Assembly: GCF_000327385.1 (NCBI RefSeq)
Contig: NW_008706746.1
Coordinates: forward strand, 664,283 to 728,282
Source: Lottia gigantea
Lineage: Eukaryota > Mollusca > Gastropoda > Lottiidae
DNA: 64,000 nucleotides
Direction of reading: 5' to 3'
Shown: positions 35,932 through 49,843 of the stretch, piece by piece
Layout: every line of letters begins with the position of its first letter
Numbering within the stretch: the stretch's first letter is position 1
The notes under the pieces: model-generated
The model's input: only the letters and a program-made list of their open reading frames with translations
The model's database searches: none
Told to the model about the DNA's origin: nothing
Translations under genes and position numbers: made by a program

Positions 35932-36918
35932 TTCCTTGATTAATGCATTTTGTAAAATTTAGGAATCCATTTTTTTTTTTTACACCTGTACCATATTCAT
36001 CCTCTACTAATGTTTTTAATTTATCTCAACTTACTACCAAATCCTTTTAAACTTGACTATTTCAGTCTTCCATTTCCCAAAATGCATCATTCCTATTTCT
36101 ATAAATAAACATCACAGACAATAAAAAATAAACCGGATTAAGACTACATCCATAATTTATCCTGGAAAGTTTCTACCGGAAATGCCCTGCCCAATTCTTA
36201 ATCAACTGATCCTGATTGATAGCATACATTTTACAATGTTAATATAACTTCAGGTCTACCAACTTTGTCTCTCCTCTTGCATGCTGTCCGATATTAGTAA
36301 AGAATGACAATCTCAGATACAAGATAGAATCAGACTAGGCATTTCTCTTCAGTCTCTGCTCCCTGCACTATATGATTTACTGCGTCATGCAGCAATTATC
36401 TACAAACCCTCCCCTATATCTCCAGCAACAACCGTGCCCTCCAACACTTCTTATATTTCTCAGTATCTATATCATCTTTCACCTAGCACTTCCATTTTTA
36501 CACCATATTAATTCACATCAGTATTATTAAATATCTAGCGATCACCAATTAATGCATTTGTCATTGATTGTCTCATGAATTAGCACTTTATAAATGCCCT
36601 AATTATATCAAAATGTTTGACAATTTTTGGAGTTTTTTTGTTTGTTAGTAACACTTAGTAACACATATAATATAGTAACATGATAAAGCTGTAAAATTCA
36701 AAATATTTCTCAGAACTTTTCTCAGTTTTTGTAGAATAATGTTGTTTTCTAAATGGAATCAACTGCTACAGCCAACTGGAAAAAATTCTTTTTTTTTCAA
36801 CAAAGTTGTATCTGTTGAATTCTATATTCTTCTATTGGTCGAAATCTGAATTCCTCACAGAGCGAAATTGTGCCATCACGGCAACGAATATCGAAGCATT
36901 TTTATATTTGAGATTCTA

Positions 36919-36924
36919 TTTATT
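36919..36924 (-). terminator. Candidate polyadenylation signal of the MDR gene
   Basis: TTTATT on the plus strand (AATAAA on the minus strand) lies 23 bases beyond the MDR stop codon. Confidence 0.45.
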
Positions 36925-36946
36925 GTCTTTGGTTTATATCACTAGT

Positions 36947-39156
36947 TCAGTAGGTTGTTGTAGGACTGTTATCCATCGTAGATGAACTGTTAACGAATCG
37001 GAAGATGGCTCTACCAGTAATGCGGCAATCCTGAATATCCTCGTACACCTGATTGGCATCTTCAACTGGGAATACGGCATAGCTGGGAGGAGTGATCTGA
37101 AAATACAAGATAATAAAATTTAAAATGAGGCAAATTACCACCTGAAAAGGATTAACTATTCACTGCCTTTGCTTGTAACACAAATACAAGACTTTTCATA
37201 AGAACTTTAAAGAAAGCAGAAAGTAGAAATTGACCCATGCACTGTAATCTTGGAATTGAAGTTATGTCAACCAAATGATTATATTATGAATAGCTTCCAA
37301 AAAATTTCAGCAATAACCAAAGGTTAAGAACTAATGCCCCACTCATAAACAAACAACAACCCTCCTTTACTGGAATCTAAATATTCCCTCACCTTATTTT
37401 CCTGAACAGCATGTAATAAATCATAAAGTTGATTCAAATTTCCTTTTGGTATTCCAACTAAACTCTGTTGTTTGGCTGAGAGAGAGTTGAGGCTTATAGA
37501 GACATTACTGTTAGACATGCTATCACCTCCAACCAATATCAGTCCTTCCTGCAATATACAACCATTCTATATATTATCTTATTCAGTTCTAAATATACAT
37601 TGATATATAATACATATACAGACAAAATATGTGACAATCTATTCCCTTTTAAAGTTGATTAAGTATTTAAGTTTGCCAACCCTCCTTTCAAAGAGTTCAC
37701 ATATAGTATTTGGGTCAGAGCTATTCAAGGTCATTAGTAGCTTTAAAGTCATTTTAAACTCTTAGAAGGATCAAAAGGATTCCTCGATAACAATCGATTT
37801 TTGAAAAGAATTTTTAACAAGAGAGAAAAACTCACTCTGTTTAAAACTTTAAGAGATCTCTGATTGGTTCTTGGTGAACTGACTAAATCAATAATGACAT
37901 CCACACCACCGCGGCAAGCATCCAGGGTTCGTTCTACAATATACTGTTCGTGATCTTCTTCGTTCCAATGTATGATGTCATAGCAACCATGTTCGCTAGC
38001 AACCAATAATTTATCTATACTGTTGTCGGCCATGAAGATACGAACATTGTTTTGACCAAAAGATTTGATGAGATATTGAGCAAGCTGTAAGCACCATAAT
38101 CCTAAACCACCTGCTCCAACTATCAGTACGTTTACACACGCTGAAAATATATAAGAATCTTTGAAATTAACAAAAAATCTTGCAAATTCGAACATCTTCA
38201 CTGAAAATATTACGCTACAAGTCCATTAACCACAATCAGTCGAATGTCAAAATTGAAAGGATATGACAGCAGAGTTAATGTTAAGTGATGAATTTTTATC
38301 AATTTCAAAGATTAGAAATATGACTATTTTGGCCTCTGAATATGTAAAAAGGATAAATTTGAAAAAATTTTCAAAATGTTTTAAATACACCAAGAAGACT
38401 TGTTACTAATTAAATGTAGGAAATCCAGTTTTTTGTTAAAAATTTCACTTACGTTTAACTTGTTGAAGTTTCTCTACATGAGGTTTAGCTTTTAATACAG
38501 CAGAATAAGCAGTGAGTGCCGAACCTGGCAACATGGTGGCGACCTCTAGTGGCATATCCTCTGGTACTTGAATGACATGTGTTGTATCTTCAACTGCGAT
38601 ATATTCTACATAACCTTGGTCTATGATATCTTCTGTTGGGAACAATATAACCTTGTCTCCCCTTGTGAAATTACAGTTTGGTACTGTGTTTGAAATATCG
38701 TGTATGTAACCTCCAATCTCGTTGCCTGGAAATGAGGGTTTGGCACCTCGTCGACGTAATCCTTCAGAATAACAGGCACCTAGATAAGCCACCTGGAATT
38801 AGAAAAAATATATTAAACTATGTAAATTTCAAATATAATGATCCCTTCTTTTAATCCTTTCTACTGGATCTAAATCTTTCAAAAGATTATATAAAATTCT
38901 ACACAAATATTATTCTTTACGTAGAACTACTTGCTTTGATCAGCTGAACTGGAGATAACTTCCTTTACTGCACACTGCATGGTATCAAATGCTGTAAAGC
39001 AATATGTAAAAAACTCACCTTGACGACAATACCATCTTTGGGTGTTTCTGGCATGGCGAGGGATGAGCTGACGCCATCATACCCTGCAGAAACCAAACTT
39101 TCATTTCCACGTTTCATCATCTTGACTTCATTCTGGTTAAATTCATAGTCCAACAT
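36947..39156 (-). CDS. Medium-chain dehydrogenase/reductase-like protein (5 exons, 362 aa)
   Basis: A member of the alcohol dehydrogenase/quinone oxidoreductase superfamily, predicted cytosolic oxidoreductase of unknown substrate. Minus-strand exons: 39156-39019, 38792-38453, 38140-37836, 37548-37393, 37096-36947; phases agree. The N-terminal GroES-like domain includes AYLGACYSEG and FPGNEIGGYI. The Rossmann domain has VLIVGAGGLGLWCLQLA (GxGxxG), and an Asp after the second strand (IFMADNS) suggests NAD(H) preference. The usual GHE zinc ligand is GNE here and no four-Cys structural-zinc lobe follows, so this is probably a zinc-free MDR or has altered chemistry. The length is normal for the family. 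An acceptor (TTTTCAG) 14 bases before the ATG implies an upstream non-coding exon. Confidence 0.88.
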
Positions 39157-42100
39157 CTTGAATTGTTTGTCTGAAAACCAAAAATATGGTTGATTAGAAA
39201 TACAAAATTATAAACTAAAATTGATTTGAGTAGGCCTCCTGAATACAATTATAAAAGTAAAAATGCCATATTTTATTGAGTGTAGAAATATCACCTAACA
39301 AAACTTTAATTTCTATTTTCAAAGCTTATTCAGTTCTATAAGTGTTTCATCTTATAAAGTCCAATAAATAATGACCACATCATAAATAAACACAAACATT
39401 CACTTTCAAATGAAACTTTTTATTTGTCAGTTGACATCAGCCAATTCTGAATAACATCCTTCTAACTGACGCAAGACTTGACCTAACACTTGCCTCTACT
39501 CTCAAACTATCTCATAAAACGCCGACCTATATCTAACTTTCTTTGTTTCATACGAATCTTACCCAAAATAAAAATGTCGGTTAAAAAGTTGGTTGTTTTG
39601 ATTAAAGTCGGTTAAGTTATTCAGATGACCCCGAGGTCAGAGACTTCAACCAATCAGAGTTATTGAATTTCTTGTTGCCATCCAAAAGCATTCATCAATC
39701 AAATAAAATGTGTTTCTATTTTCATGTGTACTCGTTCAACCGTAAACAAATGCATTTCGACCTATTTTGACTTGACTACACGAGTTCATTCTAAACTGTA
39801 GCGCAAATGGTTAAATTGCGTAATTCAATGTATTGAACTATATATCATTTAGAAAGCTTTTATTCTCGTGAAATCCTTCATTTAAAACTAAAAATATCAT
39901 GCTTTTCTATCTCGGTAAACAAAACCCTACGGCATCTTTCTTTCTCCATAAATGTTTAAAGCTATGTTGACGTTATTAATTAGTTTCAAAAAAGTAGCTT
40001 ACAGAAAGCAAAGTCAGGTTTATTCACCTAAAGACTTTGGCGCCAAATTATTGCACAACTATCCCGCCATAACGTCATTCGAGGGTGACGTCACTTTTCC
40101 CACCAATGATGTCACCGTGCGTAAAAAAACTTTTCGAATTAGGAAAAGTTTTAGAAGTATAAAAAGAAAAAATTGACGTCACTAATATTTTCTTTTAAAC
40201 GAATTAGAAAAATGATGTCAAATTCATTTTGAAATCTAGTGATAATTAAATAAAATATTTCGTTTAATCAAAAGTTATGAATTTATTCAGGCCTAAATTA
40301 TTAAATTTATATCACAAATTACCGACGCCTTGTGAAATAATTCCAGTCATGAAAATTCCATCGTTTTATCACGCATTGATCATTCCTCAGGCATGCCGAC
40401 ACCACGCATGCGCAATGTGTTAACCACAATAGACAGGGCATTATCAGCTGATCAGAACGTGCAATGCGCGTGGTGAAACTCTGGGTTTCTAAATATATGT
40501 ACATAATAACACCTTGCCGAACCCGGTTATATAATTAGAGACACGCATAGACCACGAATTCTTATACTCCTAATTGTAATACCAATGCCTGATCCAATCC
40601 ACCCGGTCAAACCAAACAAAGATTTTCTAGAGTTCACAAGTTCACGACATCTCACTTATTGACACTGGATAAATATTGCTGTATATGTTTTTTAACAATA
40701 AATTTCAATACTTTTTACAAACCATTAGAATTGAATGTTATTGTTTACAAAATTTGAAACCTTTTTTACTATTATACATTTCAAGTGAAAGTGCAGATAT
40801 CGGTCGATCTAATAATATTGTGCGATCATAGAAATTCTATCAAAAATATAAAATAATATTCAGAAATACATGATATATACCTTCAATAATTTTATAAATC
40901 CTCAAATATATTTTAATTATAACACAAATGTATGTCTCTTGTAGTTTCTCTGTCGAGTAGCGGCACGTTCTGAAGGAAATTCGGTTATCACTGCTCTTAT
41001 ATTCACTGGGCCACAATCATTCAGTTTTCACGTGAACAGACAAAATAACGGTCAATTTACAGTCTTGATTCACCAGTGATATCGTTAAAATGATATAGGA
41101 ATTTAAGGCTGGATAATTGATATTTGTATTTATTTCATTACCGAGAATCGAAAGGAAATTGAGTAGTTGTGAAATTCGGTGGCTGTTCCAGAATCGCAAA
41201 ACGACAATTTTAAGAATTTTGCATTCGTCAAATTTGGAAATTTGCTCTATTATATCAAATGCGACATATTTAGGTGCAAATGCACTGATGTCGTCACGGA
41301 AAATTTTGAATAAAAGAAAATTTTTAAATATAATTTTCTGCAATCCTTTGTGATTTTCTATAAATAGCATGGACAGTACAAAAGCATGCTTTGAACAGCT
41401 GATAGGAATGATTCAATTTTACGTGCAATTTTCGCCCATGGAAGATGACATAATGGTCTGAAATCGTAGGATGGATTCCGTCATATCCAGAATTAGAAAA
41501 CAGGATTGAACGATTGATGGATTTTGAGATTTTAGGTAACTGGCATCGAAACAGGCGGCCTCGAATTATCGTCTGCTTCTTTGGACTTGACTAATCTCAA
41601 GGTCGTTCTGTGGTTATGACATTAGCCTGCATTTCTAGACGATTTGAAAAACATGCTTGATATAACTGTTTAATTTCGTGTACATTTGTGCGACGATGAA
41701 GTTAGGGCTCTATCCATCGTCCGGATTGCACTGCCATACATGTACCCCCACTCGTCAGGAAAAGAGAAGGGGAAATTCCATTTCGTTTTTTGAGAATAAA
41801 AGTCTAAAGGGCTCAATCATAGCTTGGATGTCATTTATTTGAGAAGAGACTCAACAGGGTGGAATGGTGGTGGGGTCTAGTAGGAGGTATAGGATTGTCA
41901 GGATTATATAGGCCTAATTCAAAACATATAGTCCGTCGTCAGGTGGAAAAGGGCACACCTGTAAACAACAGTTAGATGTAGGCCTACATTATGACGTCAA
42001 AATTAATTATAATCTCGCCGGCCGGTATACATGGCCTTACACGACTATGTTATTTATTACCAAAAAAACATTTCTAAATATAACATGATATGCAATGGGT

Positions 42101-42499
42101 AATTAAATCTGATAAAATACTTTTACATTGTGATTAGCGGTGTCTTGGTTACATATATTACACCACCAACTTGTTTCTTTCAGATTTGTTCATTCTATGA
42201 ATAGATCTTACTCTTACTATAATAATCAAGCACCAGAAAAAAATTCTTTTGTAAATATCAAAACAGATCATTGTATTCACCCGGTAGCCTGGGATTGAAA
42301 AAGTTCCTATTATGTTTGGTAATAGTGACAAATTAAATTGTTGAAATGTCTCTCACAAACGAATCTCAATGCATAGTACTGTTATATCAATACTACCAAG
42401 CTTACAACAGAAAATTGTGTAGAGATTGACGATGTAAATTTTAGAAACGTATATTTGTACATATAACAAAAAGGATAAGTATATGGTAAATTTGCATGA

Positions 42500-42830
42500 A
42501 TAACTCAAAAGTAGTTTAACATAGAATGGGATAGGGCCTGCCATAAGATGGTAAAATGTTCAAACGTTATGTACAATGACCCAAAAATTGTAACCAAGAA
42601 TAGTATAAAGTTTTTTTCGATTAACCAAGAGAAGTATAACATAGAATGGTAAATTGTTGAAACGATGTTTGAAATTAACTTCGAGTGAATAGGGCCTGTC
42701 ATAAAATGGTAAATTGTTGAAACATTGTGTACTATAAAACTCAGCATAGGCCTATACCATAAAATTGTCGAAACGTAAGGATTGACATTGTAATTTTTAG
42801 AAACGTTGCGTAGAATAAAATTCAAAGAGT
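42500..42830. repeat. Degenerate tandem repeat
   Basis: Several copies of ATAGGGCCTGYCATAA, ATGGTAAAATTGTTGAAACG-like units occur every 50-80 bases with considerable divergence. Confidence 0.6.
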
Positions 42831-43904
42831 GAACACCATATTATAAGAGTTAATTTAATACAATGATTTATTTAAAGGCCAATAAATTTAAGTTATATAT
42901 CAATGTACAATTCGATAAGAATTGAGGCCAAAATAGCTTAATAAATTCAGATTAGTCATTGGGGTAAAAATAGTATATGTTTGATATAGACCAGAAGTTT
43001 CGATATGTACTTAATATGTACTAAAGATAAGGTTTTATGAAATTTTAATGAGGTCTAAATATTACAATGTACTATAACCTTTCAAATTAAGATTATTTTT
43101 TCAAATATTAAAGAGATTTTAAAGAGGTTTTATAAAAAATTGTGTGTACCGGGGACACTGATAGCATCAATTTGCACCCCAATTTTCAATCAGATGTCTG
43201 TTGTTTTTACAAATCCACTAAACCTGATGATATGACATCACTAATCGCGAAGAGGCTTTCGTCATCAAACACTGAGTTTTAGAGAAATTGCAGGGACCAC
43301 AGAAGTCTTTTCCAGGTATTTTTAACCCTTTATTAAAATCAAAACTATGTCGGTTCTCATAAAATTCAACAAAATCGCACCCTTCCATTTTCGACTTACG
43401 TCACCTCCAGGATGTTATTGATATTTTTTTGTACAGATTATTACGTCATATTATCGATATGTAAACGTAAAAGACAGCTTTAAAATTAACATAAGTAAAT
43501 AAAATGTTGTACGTCCTAAGTTCCACTGTTAAGAAGTTACAGTCTTTCGTCTTTAATGAAAAGTATTTGTAGGCGAGGCAGAATTCTATTGAGAAAAAAA
43601 ATTCCTATACTAAGTTGTAGTGTCCAGAACACCAAGTAAATCTGTAGAATAAAAGATGCCAAGATAGCAGAATTGTATTGAATTAGTCTGTTGAAAAGTA
43701 GGACAGTTATCGATCCATCCTGGATAATGATTGGATACTGAGATCATATCTATATTTAGAATGCAGTCGACAATCAGTCATTTGCTAAGCTAGTCCTAAT
43801 CCTTATATCGCACAAAAATAGTGGCCGTGGGTTTTAATCTCGGTCGGCGTTCGAAAGTTTATTGATCTTGAGTTGATTAAATCATTTTCCTCATTATTTT
43901 AGAC

Positions 43905-44118
43905 CAGTGATTCCCAACTTTTCTCAGCCCTCACTGGAGCAATCACCTGGACTTTACACACCCCCAAAAATTTGTTTCGTCCACATTTTCAGCATGTGTT
44001 GATGTGAGGTGCTCTCTCCATTCCAAACAAATTCTACTCCTAAACCAGTTGGCCACATCCCTGATACCATAGTCCCACACCTCCAGGGGGTGAAAACACC
44101 CCAGATTGGGAACCAGGG
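43905..44118. mobile_element. Non-autonomous hAT-type element (214 bp)
   Basis: The left end reads CAGTGATTCCCAACTTTTC and the inverted right end CCCTGGTTCCCAATCT, resembling hAT terminal repeats. It is flanked on both sides by an identical 8-bp target duplication TTTTAGAC (43897-43904 and 44119-44126), the size hAT transposases make. The interior is too short for a transposase. Confidence 0.8.
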
Positions 44119-46639
44119 TTTTAGACGATCCATCTTTAAATGGTAATGAATAAGTCATCTTCCTTTTTATCTGGCTATCTAGTTATCGAAGGATAGGACT
44201 ACTAACTGAATAAGGCATCTTTTCTCATTAATCCAGATTTCGGATTTATAAACAATAGAGATTACGTTGGTTAACTCCAGTGTACACTATCAAGTGCAAG
44301 TTGTGTTCGAGCGACGCGTTTTTTCTTATACTTTGCATATGAGATTGGGTCTAATGTGATCGAGCCCATTGGAAGTTTTCATTTGTGCGGGATTCCTCGT
44401 GTTGTCTATAGGCTCATTTCCTTGTTCTTGTCCCTCTCATTGATATATTACGTGGTATTCTTCCTCGGAAATCAAATGGTACATTTAGCCACTTCTACCA
44501 AGCCAACTTACAATTATTAAGTCTAGCTCACTGGTTGATAAACCAATCTTAAAGTCACGAGTTGCGCCCCTTATTTCATTATCATTACTCGTTTTTCCAA
44601 ACAAAAAACCCAGCAAATGAGTCCATGTCGGTTTATAAGTCAAAAAAATATTTTTATCCTCGAAATTCATAATATCATACAAACTCTGTGCTGTGTTATA
44701 TTCTATACATAATTCAAAACTTTTTGCATACATATTTTAGATTTTTCAATTTTTTAGTTCAGTCAGCAAATTGGGTACCATTTAGAACGTAAACATGAGA
44801 TATTCAAATAGCTAACAAACACTTTTGTATCCCAAGTAGAACATACTATATCAAGCTCAAAACCGGCGACATCAAAACAACCATTAACCCAAAATATGCA
44901 ACACGTTATTCATATCCATATTACATGTAATTCACTTCGGTCTTCTTCTTAAACCGGTTTTATCAACCATTAATTTTATTGGCTAAGAGTAAAAGCTGTA
45001 ACCAATGGAAGTCTCATATCACTATTCTAGACAGTGATGTGTGTGGAAGTTAAAAGAAATTGTTGTGATAGTAGCGATAGTCTATGACCTAATGTTTGAA
45101 ACCATTAAATATATTAACCGACATTTCTATCCAGGGTTTTATCATTATGCCACTATTATAATGGTCGTAAATCTTGAGGTTTCAAGGCCACCACATACAA
45201 TCTTCCTCGCAACAAAATAAACTGTAGACAGGCAACGCCATGCAGTGTGTAATGTGGGAATATCTTAATATTTGCTGGAATACCACACTGTTATGTTTGA
45301 CACAACACAACACAATCTCATTTAAAATAGTTCAAATGAATTCAAACGGAGTTTTACCCCCTTCTTTTCTGCACTTGACTTTTGACTATTTGCAGTGTGC
45401 AAATATGCCAATGACCACACACACAAAAAATATATACAAAATGGTCGTGCAGTGCGCAATGAATAAAAAATTTCAGGACAGAGATATCAGTCTATTATAT
45501 TTCTGTTGATTGAAATGTGGGATCTTTCAATTGGACAGAAAAGGTAGTGTGGGCATTTTTAAAATTTTGGAAAGAGAAAGCCCCATCTCCCAAAACCATG
45601 CTACTATTTTGAATGAAGTGGGCCTTTACAGTGAATATATTCAAAATATTTTCTACACTTGTTATAACTGCAATGTAATATAATCCCACCAACTATAAAT
45701 ACATGTACCTAACAGTATAGATAATTATCAGATACTGCTTCTATTCAAATCATTGTAAAGAGAAACTTGAGCCCAATAAATATTATATGCGTAGAGAGAA
45801 ACTGTCCCTTGGGACCAGTGTAGGATAGGTATCACTTTTACTCCGAAAATTCGGACCAAACGTTGGAAATATAACCGCCATATCCAGTTGTCCCGACGAT
45901 GTATCGGTTCTGTTCGGACTTTTTCATAATTATCCTCTTTATTTGCATCATTTTACACATTTATTACATTTCTGGTCAAAGGCAATACATAAAGTAACAA
46001 TTACAATCACATGATACAAATTAACATCATCAAATACACATTGATAATACAATTATAATACAACCACAAAGGAAGACTATAAGATGAAAAATTGACAATA
46101 ACAAAATATATATACAAAAAATAGTGATGTAATATGATTCAACATTAAAAATGTTTTGGAACAGCTATGGTTTAGAAAAATATACATATCCACAGAAATA
46201 AATTTGAAATCGAAATTTACATTAGGAATCAATTATATATTGGAGGGGACTGAAAGTTTAAACAGATGTTGGACAGTATCCGTACGGACTGAATTCTACT
46301 ATACTAGTACTATATCGGTAAAGGTTACCAGAAAGAATAAAAACTTAGCACATTAACATTAAGTTGACAATAATATTTACATATAGTACAATGACCAATT
46401 TTTAAAATGACGATTTAAAATGCGGTTGAATTTACGTATTCCAATGCACAGTCAAAATACACGTATAGACTAATTGACAGATTTTTATACAAATCATTTA
46501 AAAATTCCTTAGATTTATATCGTTCCCAGAATTGAAATGATAAAACAATTCATTCTATCAATGCAAGGTTACACCAAAAGCATTTACGCTTTGCTGTGAA
46601 CCACCGGACGCCTAAGACCCCCACCCCACGGAGTGTGTG

Positions 46640-46975
46640 TGTTTTTAAGCACAATGGTTATTCATTGATGATGCAAGGTCATCCATACAATTTCGAACTA
46701 TTGCGAACTTCGTCTCATTCTTGTATCACGGAAGTATGTAATTACAGCGATTTGGTTGGGTTGTACATAAGGGAATATAACCAATCAGAGTACTCGGAAA
46801 AGTCTTTAAACAATAAACCATAATATTTCAGTCCGTCTGTGGATTGCTCTGATTGGCTGTATTCTCTGACGTATAATCCGATCAATTCGTTGCATGTGAT
46901 ACAGGAATAGTTGCTATTGACGTCAAGGTATATGACGAATAAGCTTGTCATTGTGTAGATGTAAACGACGATGCA
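46640..46975. mobile_element. Long imperfect palindrome, MITE-like
   Basis: The halves are inverted copies: TGTATCACGGAAGTATGTAA, GGTTGGGTTGTACATAAGG and AACCAATCAGAGTACTC on the left recur as reverse complements on the right. Both strands encode near-identical spurious peptides (GLYIREYNQSE and GLYVREYSQSE), confirming the symmetry. Confidence 0.7.
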
Positions 46976-47862
46976 TTAAAAATGAAACTGTTTACTAACA
47001 AGTATAACATTTATTCACCTGATTTAACTAAGGTTGTTGCCAGGAAAGCGACAATAGCCGCCTTTTTTCTTTAACAACTTTACAATTTAAAAATGTGTAA
47101 ACTCAGTTTGTAGCAAACAGAAGTATTGGTTATATTTATTATTATTCTCACCGATCACTGACACCTGGCACTCCATGTATTTCACTTCATCTGAATCATT
47201 TATTGATGGTAACTGAGTTCAGGGTGAATCTGTCTGATAAACTAGCTCTGAGAACTCGGTGACTAAGAATATCTCACTGTGTCTCGACAACTGATAACTG
47301 ACAACCGGCTCTATAACTTGCTACAGTTACTGGAATATCACCGACGTGTCATTGGCATATTTACAGATAGGTTTTATTCTAGAATTACTTTAAAAAATGT
47401 TCTCCACTTTTTATGTGTACTTTTATAGAAGCTGAAAGCATCGATTTGAATCAATCCATTTTTCAGTCAGACGTGGTTCTTGCGATTAGCCTACACTAAA
47501 ACTAAGCGTTTTAAGACATCGCTATCGCACAAAGTGCTAATAATATTTAAGTATTTTGAGGGCTTTTGCAAAAGCGATGTCATAAAACCACCCCTTAAAA
47601 ACTTATTCTAGAATAGCCTTATATTTTTTGAGCTGTTGGAATATTTCGAAATTATTGGTTGTTTTCTAATCTTGGTTGACGTGTGAAAGTTTCACATAAT
47701 TCCAGTCAAACCAATATCCAAAGCTTCAAATAATCTGAAAAAAGTCAAAATCCTGGTTAAAGACCGGTTGGTAGACGGGATCCTCGAGAACCAATGATTT
47801 TATCTTTGTAAGATGTCCAACCTGGTTGAAATACTCACGTCTCGTTTCGGTTCCTAAGTTGC

Positions 47863-48196
47863 GGGCTCACGAACGGTCTTGGTCAGAGATTTTTGTCGCC
47901 GACTAGAGTCTTGTCAAGATCTTCACGGGCACACGAGGAGACAAAATCACCAGTCGGTCGTTTTCCACCATATCCATAATCAAGTGCGGAGCATGCAATT
48001 GAAAGGAAAACGAATTGGATGATGACGGTATCTCATGCAGACGAGTAATCTATCGGAGATAATTATCAAACTTGTTTGATATATATAAATCCTGCCGGGA
48101 TGCGATAATCTTGTAGTAGAAGCACGGGCACACGGGAGATTTTACTTAAGACTCTAATCGGCAACAAAAATCTCCAACCAAGACTATTGTGTGCCC
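47863..48196. mobile_element. 334-bp TIR element
   Basis: Left arm GGGCTCACGAACGGTCTTGG, then TCAGAGATTTTTGTCGCCGA and CTAGAGTCTTG. The reverse complement of the right arm is GGGCACACAATAGTCTTGG, then TTGGAGATTTTTGTTGCCGA and TTAGAGTCTT. The arms are about 50 bp and roughly 80% identical. No clear target duplication and no transposase. Confidence 0.7.
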
Positions 48197-49034
48197 TACC
48201 TGACGCAGACTACAAAATTTGACAAGTATAGTCTTGGTCATATCATCCAAATTAGATACTTGCCGGTAAAAAACACAATTGTTGTCCCAATTGGTATAAA
48301 ATATACACAGTTACGTCCCCTTATCTGCTTTCTCTCACTTAACAGATTAACCTGTTGGTTATACAATGAACAAGGTTGGTTTTGTAAGATTATTTTAATT
48401 TGATGATGAGATTGAGCGGAAATATGCATGTAATCTGAAATAAGAATTCATACCTACCTGCTAGGGCGATTACAAACCTTAAGGTTGAAACGGTGTAGGT
48501 GATGACCAATCTTAACGTATACCCCCACTCCATCTTTCATAACTCACTATTACTTTGATATTATATTTTCAAGGTAACATGGGTGGTGACCTCGTGAGGT
48601 GACTTTACCTTGATATTACAATACAATACCTACAATATCGTAAGTTGAGTAAGGTCAAGACAATACAAGATGAATTACTGGTAATAAACAATAATTGAGA
48701 TATATATGCCTATAATTATTTATACAATGTCACATTAATTAAACAAATAGTGAAAGTCACATTAAAGGGCAATCCAATTCAAATTAGATTTCAATTTCTT
48801 TTTTTCTTTTTTTCCGTTTTTTTTAAATTTTTTTTTGAAGCTTCCTACGCCATGAGTCCCATCCTATTGTTAGTCTTTACTAATTACAGTAAGTAATGTA
48901 ATAACGATGACAAATTGTGGGATATTCGAAACCCAAAAAGACTATTGCTCATATTGCTGTGGCGGTGGGTTAAAAGACTTATGGGAGGGGGGAGGTGGTG
49001 GGAGGGGTATGTGGGTAACTGTTGGTGGAGATCG

Positions 49035-49150
49035 AAACATCTCTATTCCAGCTTCTGATAGCTATTTTGACAGCTGTCGGCTTGTGTAGAGACAAAATAA
49101 CCAGGCCCTTTATTGTGGGGATTTTCCGCATCTCCGGCGTTTTAAACCTT
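49035..49150 (+). repeat. Dispersed repeat R3, copy 2
   Basis: Second copy of the repeat at 15395-15535, including GACAGCTGTCGGC, GTGTAGAGACAAAATA and TTTTCCGCATCTCC. Confidence 0.6.
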
Positions 49151-49556
49151 TTTAAGTAGCCTACACCATTTATGTACAAAATCCACATAATAATACAAAG
49201 ATTTTTGTTAGTTTTAATGAACACGATTTGCTAAGACACTGCTGACACGATTCGCTATTACTATTTCTCACTGTATCGAGAATTCCTCACCGTACACCGT
49301 AGCCTACCAGACACCCTATATTTATATCTCACAACTATAGCCCTTCCTGCACTGAGTAACATGCTCTGCAGTCAAATCAGATCAGTAAGTATTAGTAAAA
49401 CAAAGCTGATACGTTTGTTCAAATTTTTAACGAATATTTGACAAACGATGATTGATTTGTACTTAATATCAAATAATAATATGATGATTAATTTGGGTGT
49501 CGTTTTTTTTTTTATTGTCTTTTATTCAATAATATATTCCTTTTAGTTTAGAGCGT

Positions 49557-49564
49557 TATATAAG
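49557..49564 (+). promoter_or_regulatory. TATA box upstream of the lipase-like gene
   Basis: TATATAAG occurs in a TTATATAAGGGCG context about 285 bases before the start codon, compatible with a 5' UTR of about 255 bases. Confidence 0.45.
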
Positions 49565-49843
49565 GGCGACGATAGGAGAGGGAAACAGGTCCTGGAGAAA
49601 TCCAATCGCTGGGACAGGAATAGCGGCCAAAGGGAAAATCTATCAAATGAGATTCGGATTAACAGTCACAGTGAGTCGAAACGAGACACGAAAGTTCGAA
49701 TAAACCGTTGCTTGGATTTGATTAACGGCCTGCAAGATCGGATAAATGCTTACATGTTTGGATAAAGACAGGATCGGCCACCAAGGTTCGAATAAACAAA
49801 GAAACTAGGGACCAATTCTCTAGGACTATAACCACAAAAAGAC

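Larger units (their letters stand above)
25562..36946. other. Gene-poor interval between P3H and the MDR gene
   Basis: About 11.4 kb between two convergent genes. It starts with the P3H 3' UTR and contains repeat copies listed separately. Open frames here are short, lack recognisable domains and are not linked by good splice sites. One minus-strand frame (35707-35931) is listed as a weak candidate. No RNA gene was recognised. Confidence 0.6.
39157..49843. other. Gene-poor interval between the MDR and lipase genes
   Basis: About 10.7 kb between divergently oriented genes; the MDR 5' UTR exon must lie somewhere upstream of 39170. Open frames are short and unconvincing. The interval contains four TIR-type or palindromic elements, a degenerate tandem repeat and one R3 copy, listed separately. 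No RNA gene was recognised. Confidence 0.55.

Noticed and set aside
44485-44733. 82-codon minus-strand frame with protein-like composition
   Set aside because: No domain recognised, no convincing splice partners, and the frame is of a length expected by chance here.
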